From assembly GCA_025350885.1 (NCBI GenBank), contig JANXXA010000048.1, forward strand, positions 1-6,094: a stretch of 6,094 bases of DNA, written 5' to 3'. The translations under genes and the position numbers were made by a program. Source of the stretch: Phenylobacterium sp. (GTDB lineage: Bacteria; Pseudomonadota; Alphaproteobacteria; Caulobacterales; Caulobacteraceae). Below are positions 1-5,582 of the stretch, piece after piece (the stretch's first letter is position 1; the number at the start of each line of letters is the position of its first letter). The notes beneath the pieces were generated by a model, which searched no databases, was not told the origin of the DNA, and was given only the letters and a program-made list of their open reading frames with translations.

Positions 1-1
1 C

Positions 2-898
2 AATCTTAAGGAGATCTCGCCGACCTACCAGAACATGGAGCCCGCCGGCTGGATGCTGTTCGTCGACGCCCTGGAGGCCGACGAAGCGCTGGCGCGCCGC
101 TTCTTCGAGCGGGTGCGAGTGATGCAGTACGGCGGGGCGGCGCTCGGCCAGCCTGTGGCCGACCGCATCCAGGCCGTGGCGCTGCGCACGGTAGGCGAGA
201 AGATCAGCTTCGGCAGCGGCTATGGCGCCACCGAGACCGGCCCCACCGCCGCCAACGTCCATTGGGTGAACGAGCGCATGGGTCTGATGGGCCTGCCGGT
301 GCCAGGCACCTCGGTGCGGCTGGTTCCCCTGGCCGGCAAGCTGGATTTCCGCGTCAAGGGCCCGCAGGTGACTGAAGGCTACCTCGGTCAGCCGGTGCTG
401 TCGGCCCAGGCCTTCGATGACGAAGGCTACTACGTCATCGGCGACGCCGCGCGGCTCGTCGATCCGGTCGACCCCGCCCGGGGCCTGGTGTTCGACGGTC
501 GGCTGGCGGAGAACTTCAAACTGGCGTCGGGCACCTTCGTCGGCGTCGGCGACCTGCGCATCGGCGCCGTCTCGGCGATCGGCGGGGCGGTCACCGACGC
601 CGTCGTCTGTGGCGAGGGCCGCGAGACGGTCGGCCTGCTGCTCTATCCCAACCCGACCCTGCCGCGACCGCAGATCGAGGCGGCGGTGCGGGCGGGCCTG
701 GCGGCCTTCAACACCACCGCGCGTGGCGCGGGCGGGCGGGTGGCCCGCGCTCTGGTGCTGCCCGATCCGCCGGACGCCGCGGCCGGCGAGATCACCGATA
801 AGGGCTACATCGCCCAGTCACTGGCCCGGTCGCGCCGCGCGGACGACATCACGCGGCTGTTCGCCGACCCCGCTTCCTGCAATGTGATGGTGTTCTGA
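2..898 (+). CDS. fcs: Feruloyl-CoA synthase-type acyl/aryl-CoA ligase (ANL family), 3' part only
   Basis: Open from the left edge in this frame to TGA at 896-898: 298 residues, roughly the C-terminal half of a family usually near 600 aa. The first ATG (35) is internal, because the frame is open upstream and residues NLKEISPTYQN match a core stretch of the family. ANL motifs appear in order: YGATETGP (221-244), GYYVIGDA (425-448), GRLAENFK (497-520), and ITDKG, whose Lys codon 800-802 is the likely catalytic lysine of the adenylation step. The divergent form FKLASGT in place of the usual IKxxG is typical of feruloyl-CoA synthase relatives. The family activates hydroxycinnamic or other aromatic acids with ATP to acyl-AMP and then to the CoA thioester, in the cytoplasm. 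The true substrate cannot be read from half a protein, and an aliphatic acid is possible. A ThDP enzyme follows 15 bp downstream, so the two are probably co-transcribed. Confidence 0.85.
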   Translation, partial: NLKEISPTYQNMEPAGWMLFVDALEADEALARRFFERVRVMQYGGAALGQPVADRIQAVALRTVGEKISFGSGYGATETGPTAANVHWVNERMGLMGLPVPGTSVRLVPLAGKLDFRVKGPQVTEGYLGQPVLSAQAFDDEGYYVIGDAARLVDPVDPARGLVFDGRLAENFKLASGTFVGVGDLRIGAVSAIGGAVTDAVVCGEGRETVGLLLYPNPTLPRPQIEAAVRAGLAAFNTTARGAGGRVARALVLPDPPDAAAGEITDKGYIAQSLARSRRADDITRLFADPASCNVMVF

Positions 899-901
899 AA
901 T

Positions 902-907
902 AAAGGA
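902..907 (+). promoter_or_regulatory. Shine-Dalgarno site of the ThDP enzyme gene
   Basis: AAAGGA lies 6 nt before the ATG at 914, inside the 15-bp gap after the ligase stop. It supports this start over later ATG or GTG codons and fits translation from a shared transcript with the upstream gene. Confidence 0.7.
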
Positions 908-913
908 TCTGGC

Positions 914-2458
914 ATGAACGGCGCCGACGCCCTGCTCTCGACCCTCGTCGCCAACGAGGTCACCGCCTGCTTCGCCAACCCCGGCACCAGCGAGATGCAG
1001 TTCGTCGCCGCGCTGGATCGAAGTCCGAAGATGCGGCCGGTGCTGTGCCTGTTTGAAGGCGTGGCGACGGGCGCCGCCGATGGCTATGGCCGTATCGCCG
1101 ACAGACCGGCCTGCACGTTGCTGCACCTGGGTCCGGGCTACGCCAATGGGGCGGCCAACCTGCACAATGCGCGGCGCGCCCATACCCCGATCGTCAACGT
1201 GATCGGCGACCACGCCACCTATCACCGCCAGTACGACGCCCCGCTGAATTCCGACATCGCCGCCCTGGCCGCGCCCAATTCACTGTGGGTGAGGTCAGCT
1301 GACAGCCCCGACGCGGTGGCCGGTCTGGCCGCCGAAGCCGTGGCCGCGAGCTACGGCCCGCCCGGGGGTCCGGTCAGCCTGATCCTGCCCGCCGACTCGG
1401 CCTGGCTGGAGACCGCGACGCCGGACGTGATTGCCCAGAAGCCGGTGCGGCCCGCCCCCGCCGGATCGGCCGTCGAGGCCGCCGCGCGCGCTCTGAAGGC
1501 GGCCGCCAGGCCGGTGATCCTGATCGGCGGCCAGGCCTGCCGCGCGGAGGGTCTGGCCCAGGCCGCCCGGCTGGAGGCCGCCGGCATCAGGGTGATGTGC
1601 GACACCTTTGTCGCGCGCCAGCCGCGCGGGGCCGGCAGTTTCGCCCCCGCCCGCATGCCGTATTTCGGCGAGATGGCGCTGAAGGATCTCGACGGCGTCG
1701 ATCTGATGGTCTTTGCCGGCACGACCCAGCCGGTGGCCTTCTTCGCCTATCCCGACCGCCCGAGCGTGCTGGTTCCGCAAGGCTGCGCAACGCTGTCGCT
1801 GGCGAGCCGGGCCGAGGACGCCGTGGCCGGTCTTGCCGCGCTGGCCGACGCCATGGGCGCGCCGCGCACCGGGCCGAGCCAGAGCCTGAAGCGCCCCGAC
1901 ACCGCGCCCTCCGGTGCGCTCAGCCCGCAACTGGCCGGCCTGTCGATGGCCCGGCATCTGCCCGAGGGCGCCATCGTCTGCGACGACAGCGTGACCTCCG
2001 GCGGCGGCGTGGCCGTGCCCTGCATGACCGCCGCGCCGCACGAGGTTCTGGCGCTGACCGGCGGGGCGATCGGCATCGGCCTGCCGCTGGCGGTCGGTGC
2101 GGCGGTGGCGGCCCCCGAGCGCAAGGTGGTCTCGCTGAACGGCGACGGGGCGGCGATGTATACCGTCCAGGCGCTGTGGACGCTGGCGCGGGAGAACCTC
2201 GACGTCACCGTCGTGGTCTTCGCCAACAACAGCTATCGCATCCTCAACATCGAAATGACCCGCACCGGCGCCGGGGCCGCGGGGCCACAGGCTGCCAGGC
2301 TGCTCGGCCTGGGCGATCCGGCTATCGACTGGGTCTCGCTGGCCAAGGGCCTGGGCCTGCCCGCGGTCCGCTGCACCACCGCCGAGGCGTTCGAAAAGGC
2401 TTTCGCCGGCGCGATGGCCCAACGGGGCCCGATGCTCATCGAGGCGGCCATCCCCTGA
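914..2458 (+). CDS. ThDP-dependent enzyme, acetolactate synthase large subunit-like (IlvX / benzoylformate decarboxylase-like)
   Basis: 514 aa, complete, with a good ribosome site. It has the three-domain plan of ThDP decarboxylases and lyases: an N-terminal pyrimidine-binding domain (about 1-165), a central domain (about 185-310) and a C-terminal pyrophosphate-binding domain (about 335-514). Glu48 in FEGVATGAADGYGRI is the expected cofactor-activating glutamate. G410-D411-G412 through N438-N439 is the GDG...NN metal/diphosphate motif. NPGTSE (22-27) and LHLGPG (70-75) resemble benzoylformate decarboxylase (NPGSNE, LHSAAG), so His71 probably matches its active-site His70; true acetolactate synthases have a SGPG-type sequence there. 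At 514 aa it is shorter than biosynthetic acetolactate synthase (about 570), and no small regulatory subunit gene follows. Automated annotation would probably say acetolactate synthase. I think a 2-oxoacid decarboxylase or carboligase acting with the upstream CoA ligase is more likely. The substrate is unknown. By memory it resembles mycobacterial IlvX in length and N-terminus. Confidence 0.9.
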   Translation: MNGADALLSTLVANEVTACFANPGTSEMQFVAALDRSPKMRPVLCLFEGVATGAADGYGRIADRPACTLLHLGPGYANGAANLHNARRAHTPIVNVIGDHATYHRQYDAPLNSDIAALAAPNSLWVRSADSPDAVAGLAAEAVAASYGPPGGPVSLILPADSAWLETATPDVIAQKPVRPAPAGSAVEAAARALKAAARPVILIGGQACRAEGLAQAARLEAAGIRVMCDTFVARQPRGAGSFAPARMPYFGEMALKDLDGVDLMVFAGTTQPVAFFAYPDRPSVLVPQGCATLSLASRAEDAVAGLAALADAMGAPRTGPSQSLKRPDTAPSGALSPQLAGLSMARHLPEGAIVCDDSVTSGGGVAVPCMTAAPHEVLALTGGAIGIGLPLAVGAAVAAPERKVVSLNGDGAAMYTVQALWTLARENLDVTVVVFANNSYRILNIEMTRTGAGAAGPQAARLLGLGDPAIDWVSLAKGLGLPAVRCTTAEAFEKAFAGAMAQRGPMLIEAAIP

Positions 2459-2466
2459 GTCAGGTT

Positions 2467-2491
2467 GGCCCGCGAGGTGAACTCGCGGGCC
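2467..2491. terminator. Perfect 10-bp hairpin between convergent genes, probable bidirectional terminator
   Basis: GGCCCGCGAG (2467-2476), loop GTGAA (2477-2481), then CTCGCGGGCC (2482-2491): a perfect GC-rich stem starting 8 bp after the ThDP enzyme stop and 23 bp beyond the stop of the opposing gene. No T-run follows on either strand, so it is not a classical intrinsic terminator. It may act with Rho, or as an mRNA 3'-end stabiliser. Position and symmetry suit service to both genes. Confidence 0.6.
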
Positions 2492-2494
2492 TCT

Positions 2495-2510
2495 GATCGG
2501 TCAGCCGATC
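2495..2510. repeat. Small perfect hairpin, 6-bp stem and 4-nt loop
   Basis: GATCGG (2495-2500), TCAG, CCGATC (2505-2510), 3 bp after the larger hairpin and 4 bp from the stop of the minus-strand gene. It may be part of the same convergent termination region. A stem this short can occur by chance in such GC-rich DNA. Confidence 0.35.
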
Positions 2511-2514
2511 CGGC

Positions 2515-3852
2515 TCAGCCCTTGGGGGCCGCGCCGGTCTTATTGGTCGGCAGAACGCAGCTGCCGGCGAACCGGCACCCGATCGCTTCCTTCGGCGTGG
2601 TCGGGTTGGTGAAGCCGATCATGTAGCCGGGCAGGCCGTCGGAGCAGGCCACTTCCAGGCGGATCGAGCCGTCCGCGGCCTTCAGCGGCGTGCCGACCGT
2701 GGAGACGGTGCATTCCTTCTGGTCGAACTTGCGCAGGTCGGCGGTCAGGCCGGCGTAGTCGGGCCTGCCCAGGGTGCATTTGTAGCCAGCGACAAGCGCA
2801 TGGCCGCAGTCGAGCACCTGACCCTTGCCGACGGCCGGGAACATGCCGATCGCGCCGGCGCCGTCTCCACAGACCATTTCCACGACCTCATCGGTTCCAC
2901 GGGTGGGGAACACGGCGTAGCGGCTGACCACGCAGGTCGAACCGGCGGCCTTGGCGAGCTTGGTGTAGAGGCCGGCCTGTTCGGCGGTCGCCGCGCGGGT
3001 GTCGGTGAGCGTGCAGGTTCCGCCCGACACCTTGGCGCAGTCCAGCGTCGAGGCGATCGCACCCTGCGCATTGACCTTGTAGATATAGCCCTTGCCGTCG
3101 GCGCAGGAGACCTCGTAGCCCTCGGTCCCGTCGTTGAAGATGCCGACGAAGCGGCGGTCCTTCACGGTGCAGCCGTTGTTGGCCATCTTGGCGAAGTTAT
3201 CCACCACGGTGAGGCGGGCGGCGGGCTCGTAGAGGATGCATTTGATGTTCCCCGGCGCCGCGTCATAGGCCAGGCAGTTGGTGGAGGTCGCCTCCTTGGC
3301 CAGGTCGAGCGGGGCGCTGGCCGTGACGATGTAGCCGGTGCCGCCGGGACAGGCGACCTCGATCAGGGTGTTGGTCTTGGTCTGGCCGATGCCGCGCGCC
3401 TTGTCAGCCGCACAGCTGACCTTGGCCTTGGCCAGCATCGCGGCCATCTGAGCCAGCGGATTGGCGTTGCCAGGCAGAAGGCAGGGATTGGGCGCCTTGG
3501 CGACCGGGTCGGCCGGGAAGTTGGCCTCCAGGCAGCTGAAGGCGTTGGCGGGGCTGCCGGGCGTCGCCTGGATCAGATAGCCCATATTGCCCGCGCCGCA
3601 GGCGACCTCGTAGAGGCTGGAGCCCAGCGCGCCGGTTTTCTTGTCCGGCGGCGCCTTGCCAATCAGGCGAGCGTCCGAAACCGTGCAGGGAAGGCCGGCG
3701 GCGGTGACCAGGGCCGGCGTGTCCGCCATCCCGGATTTGCGCGACGCATCGCTGACCGCGGCAGCCGCGGGCTTGGCCGCCGCCATCGCGACGGCGGGCG
3801 CCATTGCGGCGATGATGAGGGCGGCGAGCAGCCCCAATCCGATTGGCCTCAT
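2515..3852 (-). CDS. Exported protein with five degenerate four-cysteine repeats, function unknown
   Basis: 445 aa. The N-terminus is a Sec-type signal peptide (MRP, hydrophobic core about 5-22, cleavage likely after Ala24 or Ala26). It is followed by an Ala-rich stretch and then repeats to the C-terminus. Cysteines fall in five sets of four: 56/85/107/124, 147/168/193/205, 228/250/272/280, 307/328/349/359 and 381/403/426/432, with none elsewhere. Each repeat reads roughly C-x(20-28)-C followed by a Gly-rich turn and usually GY, then a third and fourth Cys, then a helix-like linker of about 22-26 residues. The second Cys sits in EVAC, EVAC, EVSC, EMVC and EVAC. The even cysteine count and export signal suggest up to ten disulfides in the periplasm or outside the cell. 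There are no further membrane segments, LPXTG signal or lipobox. I do not recognise the family; no enzymatic motif is visible, so a binding or structural role is only a guess. The start is fixed by the signal peptide and an AGGAGA site. It has its own likely promoter. Confidence 0.85.
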   Translation of the reverse strand: MRPIGLGLLAALIIAAMAPAVAMAAAKPAAAAVSDASRKSGMADTPALVTAAGLPCTVSDARLIGKAPPDKKTGALGSSLYEVACGAGNMGYLIQATPGSPANAFSCLEANFPADPVAKAPNPCLLPGNANPLAQMAAMLAKAKVSCAADKARGIGQTKTNTLIEVACPGGTGYIVTASAPLDLAKEATSTNCLAYDAAPGNIKCILYEPAARLTVVDNFAKMANNGCTVKDRRFVGIFNDGTEGYEVSCADGKGYIYKVNAQGAIASTLDCAKVSGGTCTLTDTRAATAEQAGLYTKLAKAAGSTCVVSRYAVFPTRGTDEVVEMVCGDGAGAIGMFPAVGKGQVLDCGHALVAGYKCTLGRPDYAGLTADLRKFDQKECTVSTVGTPLKAADGSIRLEVACSDGLPGYMIGFTNPTTPKEAIGCRFAGSCVLPTNKTGAAPKG

Positions 3853-3862
3853 GACTTCAGTC

Positions 3863-3868
3863 TCTCCT
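3863..3868 (-). promoter_or_regulatory. Shine-Dalgarno site of the four-cysteine repeat protein gene
   Basis: Read on the minus strand, AGGAGA precedes the ATG (3852-3850) by 10 nt. This is slightly long spacing but a strong match, and it supports the start that yields a complete signal peptide. Confidence 0.65.
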
Positions 3869-3882
3869 GGACGTTTCTAGGG

Positions 3883-3906
3883 GCGCACATCGCCGTCTGC
3901 GCACAT
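3883..3906. repeat. Direct repeat of an 8-mer, 16-bp period, across the predicted promoter and transcription start
   Basis: GCGCACAT occurs at 3883-3890 and again at 3899-3906 (ATGTGCGC on the minus strand). The second copy touches the predicted -10 hexamer and the first lies in the 5' leader. A 16-bp period is near one and a half helix turns, so the copies would face opposite sides of the DNA. It may be a repressor site or chance. Confidence 0.35.
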
Positions 3907-3933
3907 AAGCGCCGTGATCGCGGCGGGGGTCAA
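3905..3933 (-). promoter_or_regulatory. Candidate promoter of the four-cysteine repeat protein gene
   Basis: Minus strand: TTGACC (3933-3928), 17-bp spacer, GCTTAT (3910-3905). The -35 matches the consensus TTGAC core. The -10 is poor against E. coli TATAAT but resembles the GCTA-type -10 known from Caulobacter housekeeping promoters, which normally use shorter spacing. Predicted start is near 3898, giving a leader of about 45 nt. It shows that the gene may be transcribed independently of the qmcA-nfeD operon upstream. Confidence 0.4.
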
Positions 3934-3937
3934 GATG

Positions 3938-3969
3938 ACTGCGACAGGCGGCTGAACTGTGTCGCAGTT
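3938..3969. promoter_or_regulatory. 9-bp inverted repeat just upstream of the -35, possible regulator-binding site
   Basis: ACTGCGACA (3938-3946) and TGTCGCAGT (3960-3968) are perfect inverted copies separated by 13 bp. The right arm is part of a second dyad, AACTG-TGTCG-CAGTT (3955-3969). The left arm ends 5 bp from the predicted -35, a position typical of an activator site. Arm-to-arm centre distance is 22 bp, about two helix turns, which suits a dimer binding one face. A terminator for the upstream nfeD gene is less likely because no T-run follows on the minus strand. Confidence 0.45.
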
Positions 3970-4026
3970 CCAACAGCTTAGCTCCCCAGAGCGCCACCGT
4001 TTCGAGGCTGCGCGCGCGACGGATCG

Positions 4027-4488
4027 TCAAGCCGCGCGGACCCTGAGATGCGCGCCGGCGACCCCGGTCACCTCCACACGCTCTCCGGCCTCCAGCGCCT
4101 CGCCCTCGTCGAGCTCGGCCGCCCATTCCTTGCCGTCGATGAACACCCGGCCGGCGCGCCCGCGGAAAGCGGCGACCACGCGGCCGTAGTGGCCGATCAG
4201 CCGGGCGGTGGTGTCGTTGATATCGCGCCCCGGATGCTGCAGCAGCCGTCGCGGCAGATAGCGCCGGGCAAGCACGGTCGACAGGATGGTCAGCACCGCG
4301 AAGATCAGCACGGCCGGCAGGGGTCCCAGCCCCGCGAACCCTGCCAGCACCGCCACGATGACGGCCGAAGCCGCCGGCCATAGCAGCCAGCCCGAACCGC
4401 TGGCGACCTCGACCGCCAGCAGAGCCGCGCCCAGAGCGATCCAGATCCACAGCGCATGGGCGGCATAGAAACCCGCGGGGTCTGGCAT
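4027..4488 (-). CDS. Short NfeD-family membrane protein (YbbJ-like), partner of the SPFH protein
   Basis: 153 aa. Three hydrophobic segments (about 12-29, 33-53 and 56-75) are followed by a cytosolic-type linker with basic residues (RRYLPRRLLQHPGR) and a small beta-rich C-terminal domain (about 95-152). That domain has the pattern of the NfeD OB fold: G..GRV near 99-103, GRVFIDGKEW (113-122), then LEAGERVEVTGVAGAHLRV (132-150). No N-terminal ClpP-like protease domain is present, so this is the short form found next to QmcA-type proteins, as E. coli YbbJ. The start lies 3 bp after the stop of the SPFH gene, so translation is probably coupled. The family pairs with SPFH proteins in membrane organisation or membrane-protein quality control; the exact role here is inferred. 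No clear intrinsic terminator follows. Confidence 0.9.
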   Translation of the reverse strand: MPDPAGFYAAHALWIWIALGAALLAVEVASGSGWLLWPAASAVIVAVLAGFAGLGPLPAVLIFAVLTILSTVLARRYLPRRLLQHPGRDINDTTARLIGHYGRVVAAFRGRAGRVFIDGKEWAAELDEGEALEAGERVEVTGVAGAHLRVRAA

Positions 4489-4491
4489 CGG

Positions 4492-5460
4492 TCAGGTTCC
4501 GGTCCTGGGAACCGCCGGACCGCCGCGTGGCGCGCGCGGCGCGGGCGGTGGAAATTCGGCCTGGGCGGACTTCACCAGCTCGGCGATGCCGGCGATGGAC
4601 CCCATCAGCGAGCCCATGTCGGCCGGCACGATCACCGTTTTCTGCTGCGGACTCTCGGCCAGCTTGCCGAACGCTTCCACGTACTTCTGGGCGATGAAAT
4701 AGTTGATGGCGTTGACGTCACCTTTGGCGATGGCGTTGGAGACCAGCTCGGTGGCCTTGGCCTCGGCGCCGGCGGAGCGCTCTCGGGCCTCGGCGTCCCG
4801 GAACGCGGCCTCGCGGCGGCCTTCGGCCTGCAGGATAGCCGCCTGTTTCTGGCCCTCCGCCACGGTGATCGCGGCCTGCTTCTCTCCGTCGGCCTCGGTG
4901 ATCACCGCGCGGCGCTCGCGCTCGGCCTTCATCTGCCGGGCCATGGCGTTGGTGATGTCCGGCGGCGGCTGCAGGTCCTTGATCTCGATCCGCGCCACCT
5001 TGACGCCCCAGGGGCTGGTGGCCTGGTCGATGACCTCAAGCAGGCGGGTATTGATCTGATCGCGCTGCGACAGCACCTCGTCCAGCTCCATGTTGCCGAC
5101 GACGGTCCGAAGGTTGGTCATGGTCAGCTGGGTGATCGCGAAGTCCAGGTTGGTCACCCGATAGGCGGCCGCGGCGGCGTCCATCACCTGGATGAACACG
5201 ATGGCGTCCACCTGCACTGAGACGTTGTCCTTGGTGATGACGTCCTGGCGGGGCACGTCGAGGACCTGCTCCATCATGTTGATCCGCCGCCCGACCCCCT
5301 CGACAAAGGGGGTCAGAAAGCTGATGCCGGGCTTCAGGGTCCGGGTATAGCGGCCGAACCGCTCGACCGTGACCTCCTGACCCTGCGGCACGATCTTGAT
5401 GGCGCCCAGCGCGACCACCACGGCCAACACCAGAAACACGGCGGCGACGGCGAAACCCAT
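4492..5460 (-). CDS. qmcA: SPFH/band-7 (stomatin-like) membrane protein, QmcA type
   Basis: 322 aa. A single N-terminal membrane anchor (about 2-22) is followed by the SPFH domain (about 23-180), with strong family hallmarks: [14 protein letters not shown] (25-38), [15 protein letters not shown] (42-56), [15 protein letters not shown] (68-82), [18 protein letters not shown] (117-134) and [16 protein letters not shown] (151-166). Residues about 180-245 form a charged Ala/Glu-rich coiled coil containing 11-residue repeats. [20 protein letters not shown] (272-291) is the usual conserved C-terminal block. The tail after 302 is rich in Pro, Arg and Gly. The start at 5460 is chosen because the anchor begins there and an AGAGGGG site precedes it; an in-frame ATG at 5562 would add 34 residues that do not look like the family. 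QmcA-like proteins oligomerise into membrane microdomains or cages and commonly pair with NfeD proteins, as here. A protease link (HflK/C-like) is possible but not shown. Confidence 0.95.
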   Translation of the reverse strand: MGFAVAAVFLVLAVVVALGAIKIVPQGQEVTVERFGRYTRTLKPGISFLTPFVEGVGRRINMMEQVLDVPRQDVITKDNVSVQVDAIVFIQVMDAAAAAYRVTNLDFAITQLTMTNLRTVVGNMELDEVLSQRDQINTRLLEVIDQATSPWGVKVARIEIKDLQPPPDITNAMARQMKAERERRAVITEADGEKQAAITVAEGQKQAAILQAEGRREAAFRDAEARERSAGAEAKATELVSNAIAKGDVNAINYFIAQKYVEAFGKLAESPQQKTVIVPADMGSLMGSIAGIAELVKSAQAEFPPPAPRAPRGGPAVPRTGT

Positions 5461-5582
5461 GAGAACCCCTCTCGACAGCGACCGCGATCCTATCACCGCG
5501 GGCGCCGCGCGCCACGGAAACCGCGCACCTGGGTCACGGGTCACCCTCGCGCCTGAATTCACCGTCTGATAGCCCTGCAGCC
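5461..5582. other. Divergent intergenic region (qmcA / YbjN-like gene) with a tandem 7-mer
   Basis: This 122-bp gap must hold promoters for both directions, but I see no convincing -35/-10 pair on either strand. The only clear pattern is a head-to-tail GGGTCAC at 5531-5537 and 5538-5544, a 7-bp period. TGATAG at 5567-5572 could be a -10-like element for the plus-strand gene, placing its start near the ATG. Confidence 0.35.
5466..5472 (-). promoter_or_regulatory. Shine-Dalgarno site deciding the qmcA start
   Basis: Minus strand AGAGGGG ends 5 nt before the ATG at 5460. It favours this start over the in-frame ATG at 5562, which lies only 20 bp from the divergent gene's start and would give an atypical N-terminus. 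Confidence 0.55.

Noticed and set aside
1295..2422. 375-codon open frame on the minus strand inside the ThDP enzyme gene
   Set aside because: The opposite strand encodes clear ThDP-enzyme motifs throughout. This frame gives a Gly/Arg/His/Gln-rich product with no domain signal.
2457..2461. GAGTC (GANTC, CcrM methylation-type) site at the stop of the ThDP enzyme gene
   Set aside because: A single site at a convergent gene end. GANTC also occurs elsewhere in the window (for example GACTC near 1395), so no regulatory meaning can be claimed.
1597..2496. 299-codon plus-strand frame overlapping the ThDP enzyme gene
   Set aside because: The product is Arg/Gly-rich out-of-frame reading of the same DNA, with no plausible start signal.
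2800..3981. 393-codon open frame on the plus strand opposite the cysteine-repeat gene
   Set aside because: Its low-complexity Gly/Arg/Val/Asp-rich product is typical of an antisense shadow in GC-rich DNA. The minus-strand gene has a signal peptide, ribosome site and regular cysteine repeats.
3853..4026. Small gene in the gap between nfeD and the cysteine-repeat gene
   Set aside because: The only open frames here are out-of-frame continuations of antisense frames with Arg-rich products. No start with a ribosome site was seen, and promoter-like structure explains the gap better.
4456..5220. 254-codon plus-strand frame opposite qmcA
   Set aside because: Antisense shadow; the minus strand carries unmistakable SPFH motifs.
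5461..5562. Extension of qmcA to the in-frame ATG at 5562
   Set aside because: It would place 34 polar and basic residues before the membrane anchor, unlike the family, and would consume almost all of the divergent promoter region. A ribosome site fits the 5460 start.
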